A model generated the notes under the pieces. It was not told the origin of the DNA. It searched no databases and was given only the letters and a program-made list of their open reading frames with translations. The position numbers and the translations under genes were made by a program. Below are positions 38,202 to 48,021 of a DNA stretch of 64,000 bases, in pieces (position 1 is the stretch's first letter; every line of letters starts with the position of its first letter). Source of the DNA: Pyrenophora tritici-repentis. Taxonomy: Eukaryota > Ascomycota > Dothideomycetes > Pleosporales > Pleosporaceae. Location of the stretch: positions 1,054,001 through 1,118,000 of the forward strand of contig NC_089393.1 in the NCBI RefSeq assembly GCF_003171515.1, given 5' to 3'.

Positions 38202-39591
38202 CTATGGAGCTTCCATCTTTTCCATCGGGTGTTCTAGGATGAAATTCCACATGACCTCCGCCGCCGTCTTCGCACCGTCCATGGAGTTCAATTTCTCCGC
38301 CAGCATCCTCGCCTTTGCAGCATACGATGGCTCGTTTAGTACTGTTAATATGTTGTTGCGAATGTTTCTGGCTTTCCAGAATTGCTTCTGCACACGGATA
38401 CCCGCCCCGGAATTCATGGTGTTGTCGAGGTTTGTTTGCTGTTCGACTTGTAGTGCAACGCCGACAAGGGGTTTCCCTGCGGCTAGCGCGCATTGTACGG
38501 TTCCTTGGCCTCCGTGTGTGACACTAGAACAGATTTGTGGTTAGTCATAATTTTGTTCAGGTACTCAGTGGAGGCACTTACATCAAGTCCGCGAGTGCGT
38601 TTGCAGCGGACGCAGGGATAAATCGATCGGTTACAAGGAGACGTGAATCTCCGCCCGCGACCTCGTTAGCCTTGTTGATATCGCAGATGGACTTTGAAGC
38701 GAGGACGACGGCATTCCAGTCGTCTTCCGGGTTCATTGTGAGAGCTTTGATTGCCTCGAACAGGAATTCTTCTGTGCCAGAACTACCCATGGTGACCAAG
38801 ATTGACGGACCAGGCCCCTTTGTCAAATGTTTTGCGATATCATCGTCTAGTTCGGCGTCGCTCCGTGCGTATAATGGACCTGTGAGAACTATGTTCTTAG
38901 GGAGGCGGTGTAGGTATTCTTGATGGAAGACAGGATGATCGTTAACCAAGTTCAGATCTGCCATATTCATGTCGAAGAGGGAGATTGGCCCTGAAATCGG
39001 CCAGCCGCAAGCCGCTGCTGCCGCACCTAGGCGCTTCTGGTGGAAAATGGGAGCCTTGATCATCAAGCCGCTGGCCCACCATGCGATCCGCTGTCGGATC
39101 GGCCGAGGAAGGCGTGTGAACAGCGGAATAAGATCAGGCAGATCGCGAACAAGGCCATGGGCAAAGGCTCCATGGTGTAGCGGGACCGGCAGGAAGTTGA
39201 TGGTTCGAATTCCCAGTAACCGTGCAGCGATGGAAGCCGGAGCCCACATACCATGGAACACGATGTCTGGCTTCAGCTCCTTAAACGCGGCGAGCTGGCC
39301 ATCAATGAACGACTTTGCAATCTCCTCCGAACCAAAGAACTCAGGCCAGTCCCATCCTAGATCATGTGCCACAGAGATGCCTTTCACACGTGGTTGAGCT
39401 GGAACAATGTTGAATCCCGCATCCGTGATCTGGTATTCAAAGCGTGCGCCACAGGACAAGAAGTCAATCTTCAGTTCAACGTCAGGCGGGCACATATCCC
39501 GCAAAGCAACGGCCATTGCGATTGCACGTGTGGTATCACCGGCATCTTGCCAAGCGACGCTTAGCACTATGTGGATGGAACGCGCCGCCAT
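38202..39591 (-). CDS. UDP-glycosyltransferase (GT1, MGT-like)
   Basis: Two exons (39591-38582, 38523-38202) give 443 aa, joined in phase 2. The N-terminal domain starts with a beta strand (SIHIVLSVAWQDAGDTTRA) and contains PDIVFHGMWAPASIAARLLG. The C-terminal donor domain has ILVTMGSSGTEEFL and, across the intron, THGGQGTVQCALAAGKPLVG followed by QVEQQTN, the GT1 nucleotide-sugar signature. It probably transfers a sugar to a small lipophilic acceptor; substrate unknown. The next gene upstream on the same strand is an MFS exporter, which fits a modify-and-export or detoxification pair, but this is inference. An upstream start is not needed: the ATG begins the fold. Confidence 0.88.
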
Positions 39592-40833
39592 AGCAGTGAG
39601 ATGGTTTATAAAAAGGACAAGAGGATGAAAACAACGGACAAGATGTCGTTTTAGGATGACGCAGACTCAGTGTTATACTAATATACAAGCGCTGATACAA
39701 TACCAATCGAAGAAGCCACAATGCCAAAACTCGGCTTTCCAAAAACGTGGTGAACAGTAACCGTATCTCCTCTATCATCTCCGACAAGACTGCATTCGGA
39801 TTGGGCTATGTTGCACAGCTGAAGCTCACATTCACATCGTTGGTGCTCGCCAGCTCCGGTCAGGCTCGCCAGTCATCCCCGAGCTCCGACTGTCAGCCAA
39901 TAGCTTAGTTATCGTTAAAGACGCCTTTGCTTTGGACAGCACTAAAACATCGATATGGAACAGCTGCGGGGAACCGTATCAGGCCCATCACATTGACTTG
40001 GACTATATTTGGTTTTTTGCTGGAAAATGCCGCTCGTATGGTTGCAACTGACATGAGCAGATAGTGGGTCCGGTGCGAGCTGAAGCTTGTGGCGCTTCCA
40101 AAGCATGTGTAGAGATAGTGAGCTGCCTATAGTATCTTCAAAGTCGGTGTGCGTCGTAAGAGGAGTGGAGACGATGATGACCCATCCAGGCGTTAGCCTC
40201 GCCGTGGACCAATGGGATGTGTTCCATCTCGGAAGCTGACCAGGATGCCGGGTACATACCACTATGCTCGTGTCAGCCACGGAAGCCCCATGATGGTGTG
40301 CGGTGACGAGTAACATACGGCGCTTTGGAGCACCGACTTCGACATGCCGATCTGTCAGATTGTAGATACTATATTCTGATTGCGGTCAAAATACGTGAAC
40401 TTGGCCAATCACGTAGGTCTACGTTCATTCATTAAGGTTGGCTAAGAACTCAGCCCTATTTGCTTGGTGATCCTGCGCTGACGTGGGATGCATTAGCTGC
40501 ATACATGTTGCTTTCCTATGCCTCAGTCGACTGCGAGATCGGATGAAATTCCGGTGATGGCTGGATGGAGCAGTAGGAGGATAACGCCGTGATTCCGATG
40601 GCTTGTGCAAGGCCCTTGATGTTACATCGAATGGGGTCGTCCCGGGCGCACGACAGCGGTAGCTGTTATCAGGGATACCTGTAGGTCCTAGTGAAAACAC
40701 CACATCACATTGTCAACTGTGAGTAATGATTTTATCATACGGGCCGGAAGCCGCCACGGAACAATGAAAGTTGTTTGAAATTTTCGTATTCGAATTTGTG
40801 ACATTACATTAAATTAGATAACTACACTTGAAG
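39592..40833. other. Intergenic region between the glycosyltransferase and MFS genes
   Basis: About 1.2 kb. ORFs at 39942-40316 and 40425-40703 on the minus strand have no recognisable content. No repeat seen. Confidence 0.5.
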
Positions 40834-43311
40834 TTACCTAGGCCCAGTCATCATCAATGAATCACGGAGATCCGGATTGATCTTCGCCGTGAGATAGGAC
40901 GAGAAATTTCCACTAGACCGATAGGTCTTCTTCAATATCGGTGGTGGCGTGGGGATCTTGGTCAAACTTTGTCGACTCGGGCTGATGTTTGGTGCTTTTA
41001 GTATACCGCGCGGGACTGTCTGATTCCGACTGGGCCCTTGCTTTTCCTCGTCTCGTGTCGGGCGCTTGACTTTCACGCTCCGCCACTCCATTCCTATCGC
41101 AGCTGGTACCGCCAGGCAAGCGACGATGAGCGCGGCAAAGAATGTGCCTTGGGTCAATGAGCTGTTGTAGGCTGCCAGAATCATATGTTTCACCGCCGGG
41201 GGTTGTCCGCTCGTCAAGTCTGTAGCTCCTCCGTTCAGTATGTGATGAGGATTGAGACCACCGATATGTTTCAGGCCGGCAGTAAATTTGCTGATATACA
41301 GGTTCTGCCCGACAGCCGCAAAAACTGCCCCACCCAGCGTCTGGCAGAGCGAAAGCACTGCTGTACCGATCGGCACATCGGGCTTTGGCAATACCGTCTG
41401 CACTGCAATATTCGGGTGCTGCATAGTGCATCCAACCCCGAAGCCGACGATGATTTGATATCCGATCCACAAGCCGGTACTGGTGTTCATGTCCCACGTA
41501 GTTAGCAAGCCAGTACCAACCGCCATCATACCAGATCCGATGATCATGAACGGAGTGTAGTAGCCCATACGTTGCACGAGAGCTCCGGACATGATGGAGC
41601 CGAGGACAACCGAGAGTACGAGCGGGATCGTGTTTATGCCGGACTGCATCGCTGAGACACCTTTGATGGCCTGGAACCAAAGAGGGATGTATATTGACAC
41701 CGTGAGCATGGTTGCGCCAACGCAAAATTGAGATGCGCCGCCAAAGAACACGCTTCGTTGGGTTATGATGCGTGCAGGAACTGTTGCAGTAGTGTTGCGA
41801 GTGAAGTACTGCCATAGTATGAAAAGTATGAGCAGCAGCGCGAAGACGGTGAGAAGGGCGATAATTCTTGGAGAAGACCACGGATAGTCGGCCGCACCCC
41901 ATTCCAGTGCCAGAAGCAGACATGTGATGGAGGGGAGGAAGAGCGCAGTGCCGAGCGGGTCCAGGTTTTTTATTGTTTCTCCCCAGGTTTTCAATTTTGG
42001 CTTCTGCTCCTCCAACTTGAGCATGAAGCACACCACTAAGATTGTCAGGCCACCCAGTGGCAGGTTGATCCAAAAGCACCATCTCCATGTGGCCTTGCTT
42101 CCTGTAAAGGCACCGCCGAGTAGTGGACCTGCTACACTTGCGACGCCGAAGCATGCGCCGAAGAGAGCTTGCAATATGGGGCGTTTTTCGAGCGGAACAG
42201 TGTTCAGCATGATCAGAATCGCACCGGTAAAAATGCCGCTGCTACCGAGACCTGCGATCGCGCGCCCGATGATGAGCATCATGCTGTTCTGCGCCGCGCC
42301 GCATATCAGGCTTCCAAGCTCAAACAGGAATATGCCGGATAGAAAGACGGGTTTTGTCTGGAAGAAAGTGTATATGCGTCCATATAGCAAAATGAAACCA
42401 GCTGCTGTGAGCATGTAGGCGCTGCCGTACCATCCAATGTCGCTTAGACTATCAAACTCGTTGGTAATAGCGGGAATCGCAGGGCCCATGATCGTTCTGT
42501 CAAGAGCGACTAGGAAGATGGAGATATATAAAGAGACCATGATGATTGCCGTCTTCGCTGGTGATGGATAGGTACCCGCTGGTAGCATCGGTTGTCGTCC
42601 GATATCCGCTCCGGGCGCTGTATCATCGGGGTCGTTGTCCGCTAATTGTGATTCTCGAAGCTGACTCCTTCTGTTGTTCTTTCGCGTACTTTTGGGCTTT
42701 TGTGGTAGGCTATAGCTTGAGCCATTTAGGTCATCCTGAAATTTGACGCTGATCGGGCTGGAGAAACTTGAGCGTTTCGACGACTGGTATGAGTCCCTCA
42801 TGTCTGGCATTTCGGGCATTTCTGGAACCTCCGGCATATAGTTGAATCGTGTAAGTTCTGCTGTTCTTGGCCGTAGATCTCTAGGTCCCATAATATCCAA
42901 TGCTAATATGCCTTCCAAAGCCAGTATTGTGCTTTCGCGGAGGTATGGCCGGATTTCCTGTAAGTCCTCTCGCAGGTTCCGAGCTGTGTACGAGGAAGCA
43001 ACTTCTCGTCTAGGCGGGATATTTCTCAGTCCTGCAAGATCGTCTTGGCTGAAATTATAAGATGAGTATGAGAAAGTGCCGCCTCCTGGGGTATATGAGC
43101 GAGAAAAGGCAGTCTCGCAGTTTGCAGATAAGTCTGCTATGAGGTCGGCAATCAAGTTGCGTTCATCGTATGAGATAAGCGACCCCGTCCCTCCCTGTGT
43201 GGATCCACGGTCGCTAAAGGTTCGGCCAGAGATTGCTGCCGATATGGCTGATACTACCGACTCTGGCCTTTCATCCGCGCGGACCAATCGTATCGTCGGG
43301 GGTATCGCCAT
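40834..43311 (-). CDS. MFS drug:H+ antiporter, 14-TM DHA2 type, with long N-terminal extension
   Basis: Single exon of 825 aa. The transporter body starts near residue 253 (TAIIMVSLYISIFLVALDRTI) and carries DHA2 hallmarks: LDRTIMGPAIPAIT (motif D1), GRAIAGLGSSGIFTGAI and WRWCFWINLPLGG, with about 14 hydrophobic segments. It is a plasma-membrane or vacuolar exporter of drugs, toxins or metabolites by family. The about 250-residue extension before TM1 is odd, since relatives usually have 40-80: it is Ser/Arg-rich, with a repeat PEVPEMPEMPDM and a basic patch (RKNNRRSQLRESQ). The start at 43311 is the first ATG; a later start would shorten the extension but is not required by the sequence. Not obviously interrupted. 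Confidence 0.88.
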   Translation of the reverse strand: MAIPPTIRLVRADERPESVVSAISAAISGRTFSDRGSTQGGTGSLISYDERNLIADLIADLSANCETAFSRSYTPGGGTFSYSSYNFSQDDLAGLRNIPPRREVASSYTARNLREDLQEIRPYLRESTILALEGILALDIMGPRDLRPRTAELTRFNYMPEVPEMPEMPDMRDSYQSSKRSSFSSPISVKFQDDLNGSSYSLPQKPKSTRKNNRRSQLRESQLADNDPDDTAPGADIGRQPMLPAGTYPSPAKTAIIMVSLYISIFLVALDRTIMGPAIPAITNEFDSLSDIGWYGSAYMLTAAGFILLYGRIYTFFQTKPVFLSGIFLFELGSLICGAAQNSMMLIIGRAIAGLGSSGIFTGAILIMLNTVPLEKRPILQALFGACFGVASVAGPLLGGAFTGSKATWRWCFWINLPLGGLTILVVCFMLKLEEQKPKLKTWGETIKNLDPLGTALFLPSITCLLLALEWGAADYPWSSPRIIALLTVFALLLILFILWQYFTRNTTATVPARIITQRSVFFGGASQFCVGATMLTVSIYIPLWFQAIKGVSAMQSGINTIPLVLSVVLGSIMSGALVQRMGYYTPFMIIGSGMMAVGTGLLTTWDMNTSTGLWIGYQIIVGFGVGCTMQHPNIAVQTVLPKPDVPIGTAVLSLCQTLGGAVFAAVGQNLYISKFTAGLKHIGGLNPHHILNGGATDLTSGQPPAVKHMILAAYNSSLTQGTFFAALIVACLAVPAAIGMEWRSVKVKRPTRDEEKQGPSRNQTVPRGILKAPNISPSRQSLTKIPTPPPILKKTYRSSGNFSSYLTAKINPDLRDSLMMTGPR

Positions 43312-45543
43312 GTTTGTGTATTCGATACTTGGCCGAAGTTATCGATTCGGTAGCCTGGTGGTGGCGTCGAGGTCCGTATATTGACTGCAGTAGGCCGTGC
43401 GTGAATACTTGAGTGGTCAACTTTATACGGAGGGAATGTATATGGACTACAGGAGAAAAGGTGGGAAATGTTCAGATCTTTGCAATTGCATTCAGATTGC
43501 AGGATTTGGGCAAGAAGCAACTGTTACATCGATTTCATCTGCAACAAGAGGCCTTGCGCAAGAGCACCTTGCGCAGCATCCGCAGTCCCCCAAGTCCAAG
43601 GCGAGGTCGTAAGACGGCAGCGATAACCACCCGCTCCTCTGACACACCACTACAAAGTCTCCAAAAAGCATCGGCATGTCAGTCGCCCAAACCACCGACG
43701 TTCCACGACCGCAGTCTACACCACGGAGTAGCCTCTCCCATCCCGACTGCCTACACGTCGGTTCCTAATAATATCTCATTTGATGGACCCTGAGCTATCA
43801 CAGGTGGGTTGCCATTTGCCCTGCATGCTTCCATGACAGCGGAAGTTCTCGCTGTGATGCGGAGATGCATAGTCAGCGTTCGGGTATTACCCTGGGGAGC
43901 CGGGTGGCGCTCGACGATCGCCGTGGGTTTGCCGAGACATTAGGGCGATGATGTGAGGAGCTGAGTGAGACTTTTTCGATGGTACGGGAGTAGGAAGGCA
44001 GTGCATGAAGATGACCGAGGGGAGGATGAAAGAGAAGTGGAAACGTGCATCGGCGGTTTGAGAAGCCGAGTTGTTTTGCAGAAAAAGCGATTCAAGACAC
44101 GTGGGCGGGAAGATGACGGTTGCTTAGCGTGAGGAGGATTGCGTCAGGCAGGATGGAAGACACGCACACCATCGAATTGCATGGCTACGCGGGCTGTTCA
44201 AGTGTCTCATGGGGACATCGAGACATCAAAGTACAAGAGTACTGACCCCATCTAAAGTCATTTAGATAGCAATAGCCTGGTAGTAGTATCAAAGCGGATG
44301 CGTCCAAGGGTACGTCTTGTTGCCGCGCAAGCGCCTCGTCGCGGCCTCCCCCGTAACTTCGGAAAACTCTTCTCACAAGCCTGCAGAAGTACCAAGTTCC
44401 GACTGGGGATATAGACAACAAATATTTGATTTCAGATCGAAACAATACCAAATGCGGAGAGTAAATCCGCGGTCGAGATCGGCCTAGGGATCAGAGCAAG
44501 CTCTATCTGGGACGGGCGCTTTCAAGGTGCGAGTACCCTATGAGAGTACGTGGAATCATGACGATGGTTCAGGGTCAACCCGTAATAACCAGGGACCTTG
44601 CGTAGGAGCAGCGTGTCCCCTGGGTACCGTAGGTTGCGCTTAAAAGAAAGTAGAAAACCGAGCCCCTGGGAAAAGGAAGGGGAGGTGATGGTCAACGCAA
44701 AATAAAAAGACGTAAATCTGCTATACACCGTTCGTTCGTGCGTACCATTACAGGAATCTGAAGCAGAACAACGCGTTTGGGATATGTTTGTGATTGGAGA
44801 TTCTCGGTAGCTCAAAGATGGGGTCTCCGTATCGGGATGAACAAATGCTACCGCTGGACTAAGAAACAATCAGCAACAAAGGGCAGAACAGCCGACATAC
44901 AGCCGACATGCATCCAAGCGGACCGCACTGAACGCGAGATTTTGACGGTGGCTATCGGAACATGAAGTTGAGCTTTGTGCATAGGTAGGTGTCGGCAACA
45001 GAACCGAGGTCGAAAGAAGAGGCTATGCATTTTGGGAGCGGTCGGTAAGCAAATAATGACTAGCGATACAATCATCTTATCAAGAAATATACGTCCGGAT
45101 ATCTTCAATCACCCCATGGAATCAACAGCTACGCGTTGCGTTGGTCAGCACATTGGGTTTGGCCGGCCCGCGAGCCTGCAGGAGAGGCTGTACCATTGGT
45201 CCTCCTGCATCCATACTAGAAGAAGCGGCTTTGAAGATTACGACCTCTCGCATATTGTTGGGCATGCCCTCGCTAAATTCCAATGTAAGCATATTCGCCT
45301 ATCTGGTATGAGACGCTTCCTATCATGTAATTTTTATGCATTCGGGACATCGAAAAGATTCACGACAACAAAGGAACTCATTGTCGAACAAAAATTGCAT
45401 CGTATTCTCTAAATATAAACACATCAAAGACTTTAAGCAAGTTCCAAATTGTACTTTTGTAAATCATTCCGACATTCTGCCGAGAGCATCCCCATTCAGT
45501 TTGAGATATCAATATATCACCACTAATTGGTATCTAGCTCTCT
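43312..45543. other. Gene-poor intergenic region, 2.2 kb
   Basis: Upstream of the MFS gene and downstream of the small secreted protein. The plus-strand ORF at 43413-43793 has no ordered segments and overlaps the expected promoter. Nothing else supported. Confidence 0.5.
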
Positions 45544-46262
45544 TCAAAGACGCGAATGGTCTTTATCAAAGGACATTACTGCCTTGTTGTAAGTGTTCAG
45601 ACATGTCTGACTGCACACGACAAGCGTTTTAGTGCATAGCGAGACAAGACCATACTTCTTGAACTCAGTGGAGTTCAATTTGCTGTCCTCCATAACCTTG
45701 CCTGTATTGATACTGGCGTCAGTGCCGCAGGACACGAGACAGGTGGCGAGTTCCGGCGAAGTGAATGTAATGTGGTCCTTTGATTCTGGCGGGGGCCAGG
45801 TTTTCATGAATTCGGTATAGTTTGCGCGACACGGCTTGAAACAATCGACGAGGGGCTCGATACAGTCAAGGTACTTGACGTCGGCGGGCTGCACCTGGTC
45901 CATAGATGGCAGTTCGAAAATCTTCGTCGTGTTCGTGGCGATATCAGCGTTGCAATCCCCGACACAGCTACTCAAATAGTGTTCACTGTAGACTGCGGAC
46001 CTAGGAAGAGCTGTCGCGGTGGTTGTAACGTAAGGGTAATTCGTGTACGTGGTGTGAGAACCGGTATGAAAGGCTTGGAAGGCTTTGTTTTGTCAGTCTT
46101 TGAGACACTGATCATTGAAATGTACCCAGTCCATACCTTGTCATCCTTGTCATCCTTGTCCTCATATTTATCATCATCATGCCACCAAGGCAAACGACAA
46201 CAATGCAACGGCAAACCAAGAACGACTGTGAAACAGACGCAGAGTAGCAGTAGGGACCTCAT
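45544..46262 (-). CDS. Small secreted cysteine-rich protein with a duplicated five-Cys module
   Basis: The first exon starts at 46262 with a clear signal peptide (MRSLLLLCVCFTVVLGLP). The last exon, ending at the stop at 45544, holds ten cysteines as two copies of C-x3-C-x(29/30)-C-x6-C-x3-C (CVGDC...CIEPLVDCFKPC and CLVSC...CTKTLVVCSQTC). The splice joint is unclear: the obvious donor at AAG|GTATGG is phase 0, whereas the acceptors giving the second frame (ACAAAG|CC) need phase 1, which an earlier donor (CTTG|GTTTGC) provides. Mature length is about 160-170 residues. Secreted Cys-rich proteins of this size are often apoplastic effectors or antimicrobial proteins; no role is shown here. Confidence 0.6.
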
Positions 46263-48021
46263 GTTGAGAGAACGATATTATTACGCCGTCAGGGTAGAGG
46301 ATGTCAGATGGCTCTTGATAGTACAGCAAAATATCGTGAAGGTGATCAGTTTGGTGACAAGCAATGCGTCTGCCTCCAGCAGTGGAGGGCACATCTTTAT
46401 CATCAAACTTGGATGATAGTTGATGCTAAGGAAAAGTCTGGGTCCCAAACTTCGTTGCTTAAACTCGGGATAGCGGCTACAATAAAGCAAAGAGCGGTAG
46501 GAATCGCTCCTCCCGTGTGCCGCTCAAATGGCAGACGTTCTGGAACCACATTGCTAGTTAATAGACCCAGTTGGGTAGGCTACGCACAAGCAGAGTCTTG
46601 AAGATTAGGTATGGTTGCATAAAGTCGATCGTATTCTTGGCTAACCTTTTTGTAATTTCCAACTCCAAGTTTAAAACGAACGTGTAGCATACCTGAGTGC
46701 GCATACAGCCGTGAAGAAGATACTAAATCTACAATATTGTCCAACCATCCAACTGTCGACATGACTAGCATTAGATACAATGGAGGTATCATTTGACGTT
46801 CGCATAAGACATCTATGATGGGGTCCTCTAGAGGCAGAGATTACACGCTCCCAATTGGAATTCCCCGGACACGGAGATGTTGAATCCATCCGTATCTTAC
46901 TACTAGACGAACGTTCACATCTACTTCAAACCTCCAATCGAGCATCTCTGCACCCAATAAATTCTAGCCCAATCAATAGCGTATGGGAGACCTCCGGTAT
47001 TGAATCGATAATATGCAGGCTTCGGGCTAACCTCATCTGAGTATGCCGGAGCTCCTACCTACCAGGTACCGGTAGCTAGGTATGCAGGGGACTGACCTGC
47101 AGGTGTTGAGAACCCCGCTCTAGCTGAGACCGCTCGCTCTTCCTTGCGCGACATACGTGAACTTGCATAAATGAGTCTTGCACGGGTTCATGGTCAAGAA
47201 TAGCCTGGGTCATACCTAGGTAAGGTTAACATCCCGATGTCAGGGCACCATAAACGGCCAAGCACAGGTAGTTCGCCCATGGAACTTGGCCTTCGCAAAT
47301 TTCACTACATAGGATGACAAGAACACCATGGAAAAGGACCCTGGTACCCTGGTACTGTCGAGACGCGGTGAGAGCCTTCACTAGTATTCACGGTGAATCA
47401 GGCTTCCCGTGCTCTGATTGGCCAAGCACTGATTAGTCAGCTGCTCCGTGCGCGCACCATAGATATTCTCCCTCCTCCCGTAGCTCCAATACAACAAGTT
47501 CACGCACGTTTCTCCACCTTCATCAGGTACCCTGATCCACGAAGCAATGTATGAATGAGCTCACCGTTTTGGCGTTAGATGGGGAGGGTCGCAGGATTGC
47601 GTTTAAGCGAGCATCATGAGAAGCATTCCCTGCATCTCAACAGATAACAACAAGGAATCAAGTAGCTATCTACTATGAATATTGTGGTAGAAGGATAGTC
47701 AGAAGAGAGGCTGCCGACCCGCAATCGGTAGAGAGTAGAGAACAAGAAGGTATCCGAGTAACAATCGGTAGTATTAAGAATGGTGTACAATAAGATGTCG
47801 GGCTCCTCTATGTGGAGTCGTCCTAAAATACTCAACCCTAGCGCCGATTACCTAACGCCGAACACGTGACAAGCTACTACACCACAATATATATATATGT
47901 GATCTTTCGGCACGAATTTTGTGGTCATTACCTCATAAACTCATTCATTTTCAGACGACCAGATATATCCTAAACGACAGCCCTGAGGCTCCTATATTCA
48001 TCTGCATTGCCAAATTCCAGG
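46263..48021. other. Gene-poor intergenic region, 1.8 kb
   Basis: No credible gene. It contains an AT microsatellite (TATATATATATG, about 47887-47900) and short palindromic stretches near 47055-47085 built on GGTACC and TAGCTA. No coding pattern. Confidence 0.5.

Noticed and set aside
40913..42154. 413-aa ORF on the minus strand in a second frame within the MFS gene
   Set aside because: It lies inside the MFS coding sequence; its translation has no membrane segments or family resemblance and reflects codon structure of the real frame.
43413..43793. 126-aa plus-strand ORF upstream of the MFS gene
   Set aside because: Low complexity with no ordered segment, and located in the likely promoter of the MFS gene; no splice or start support.
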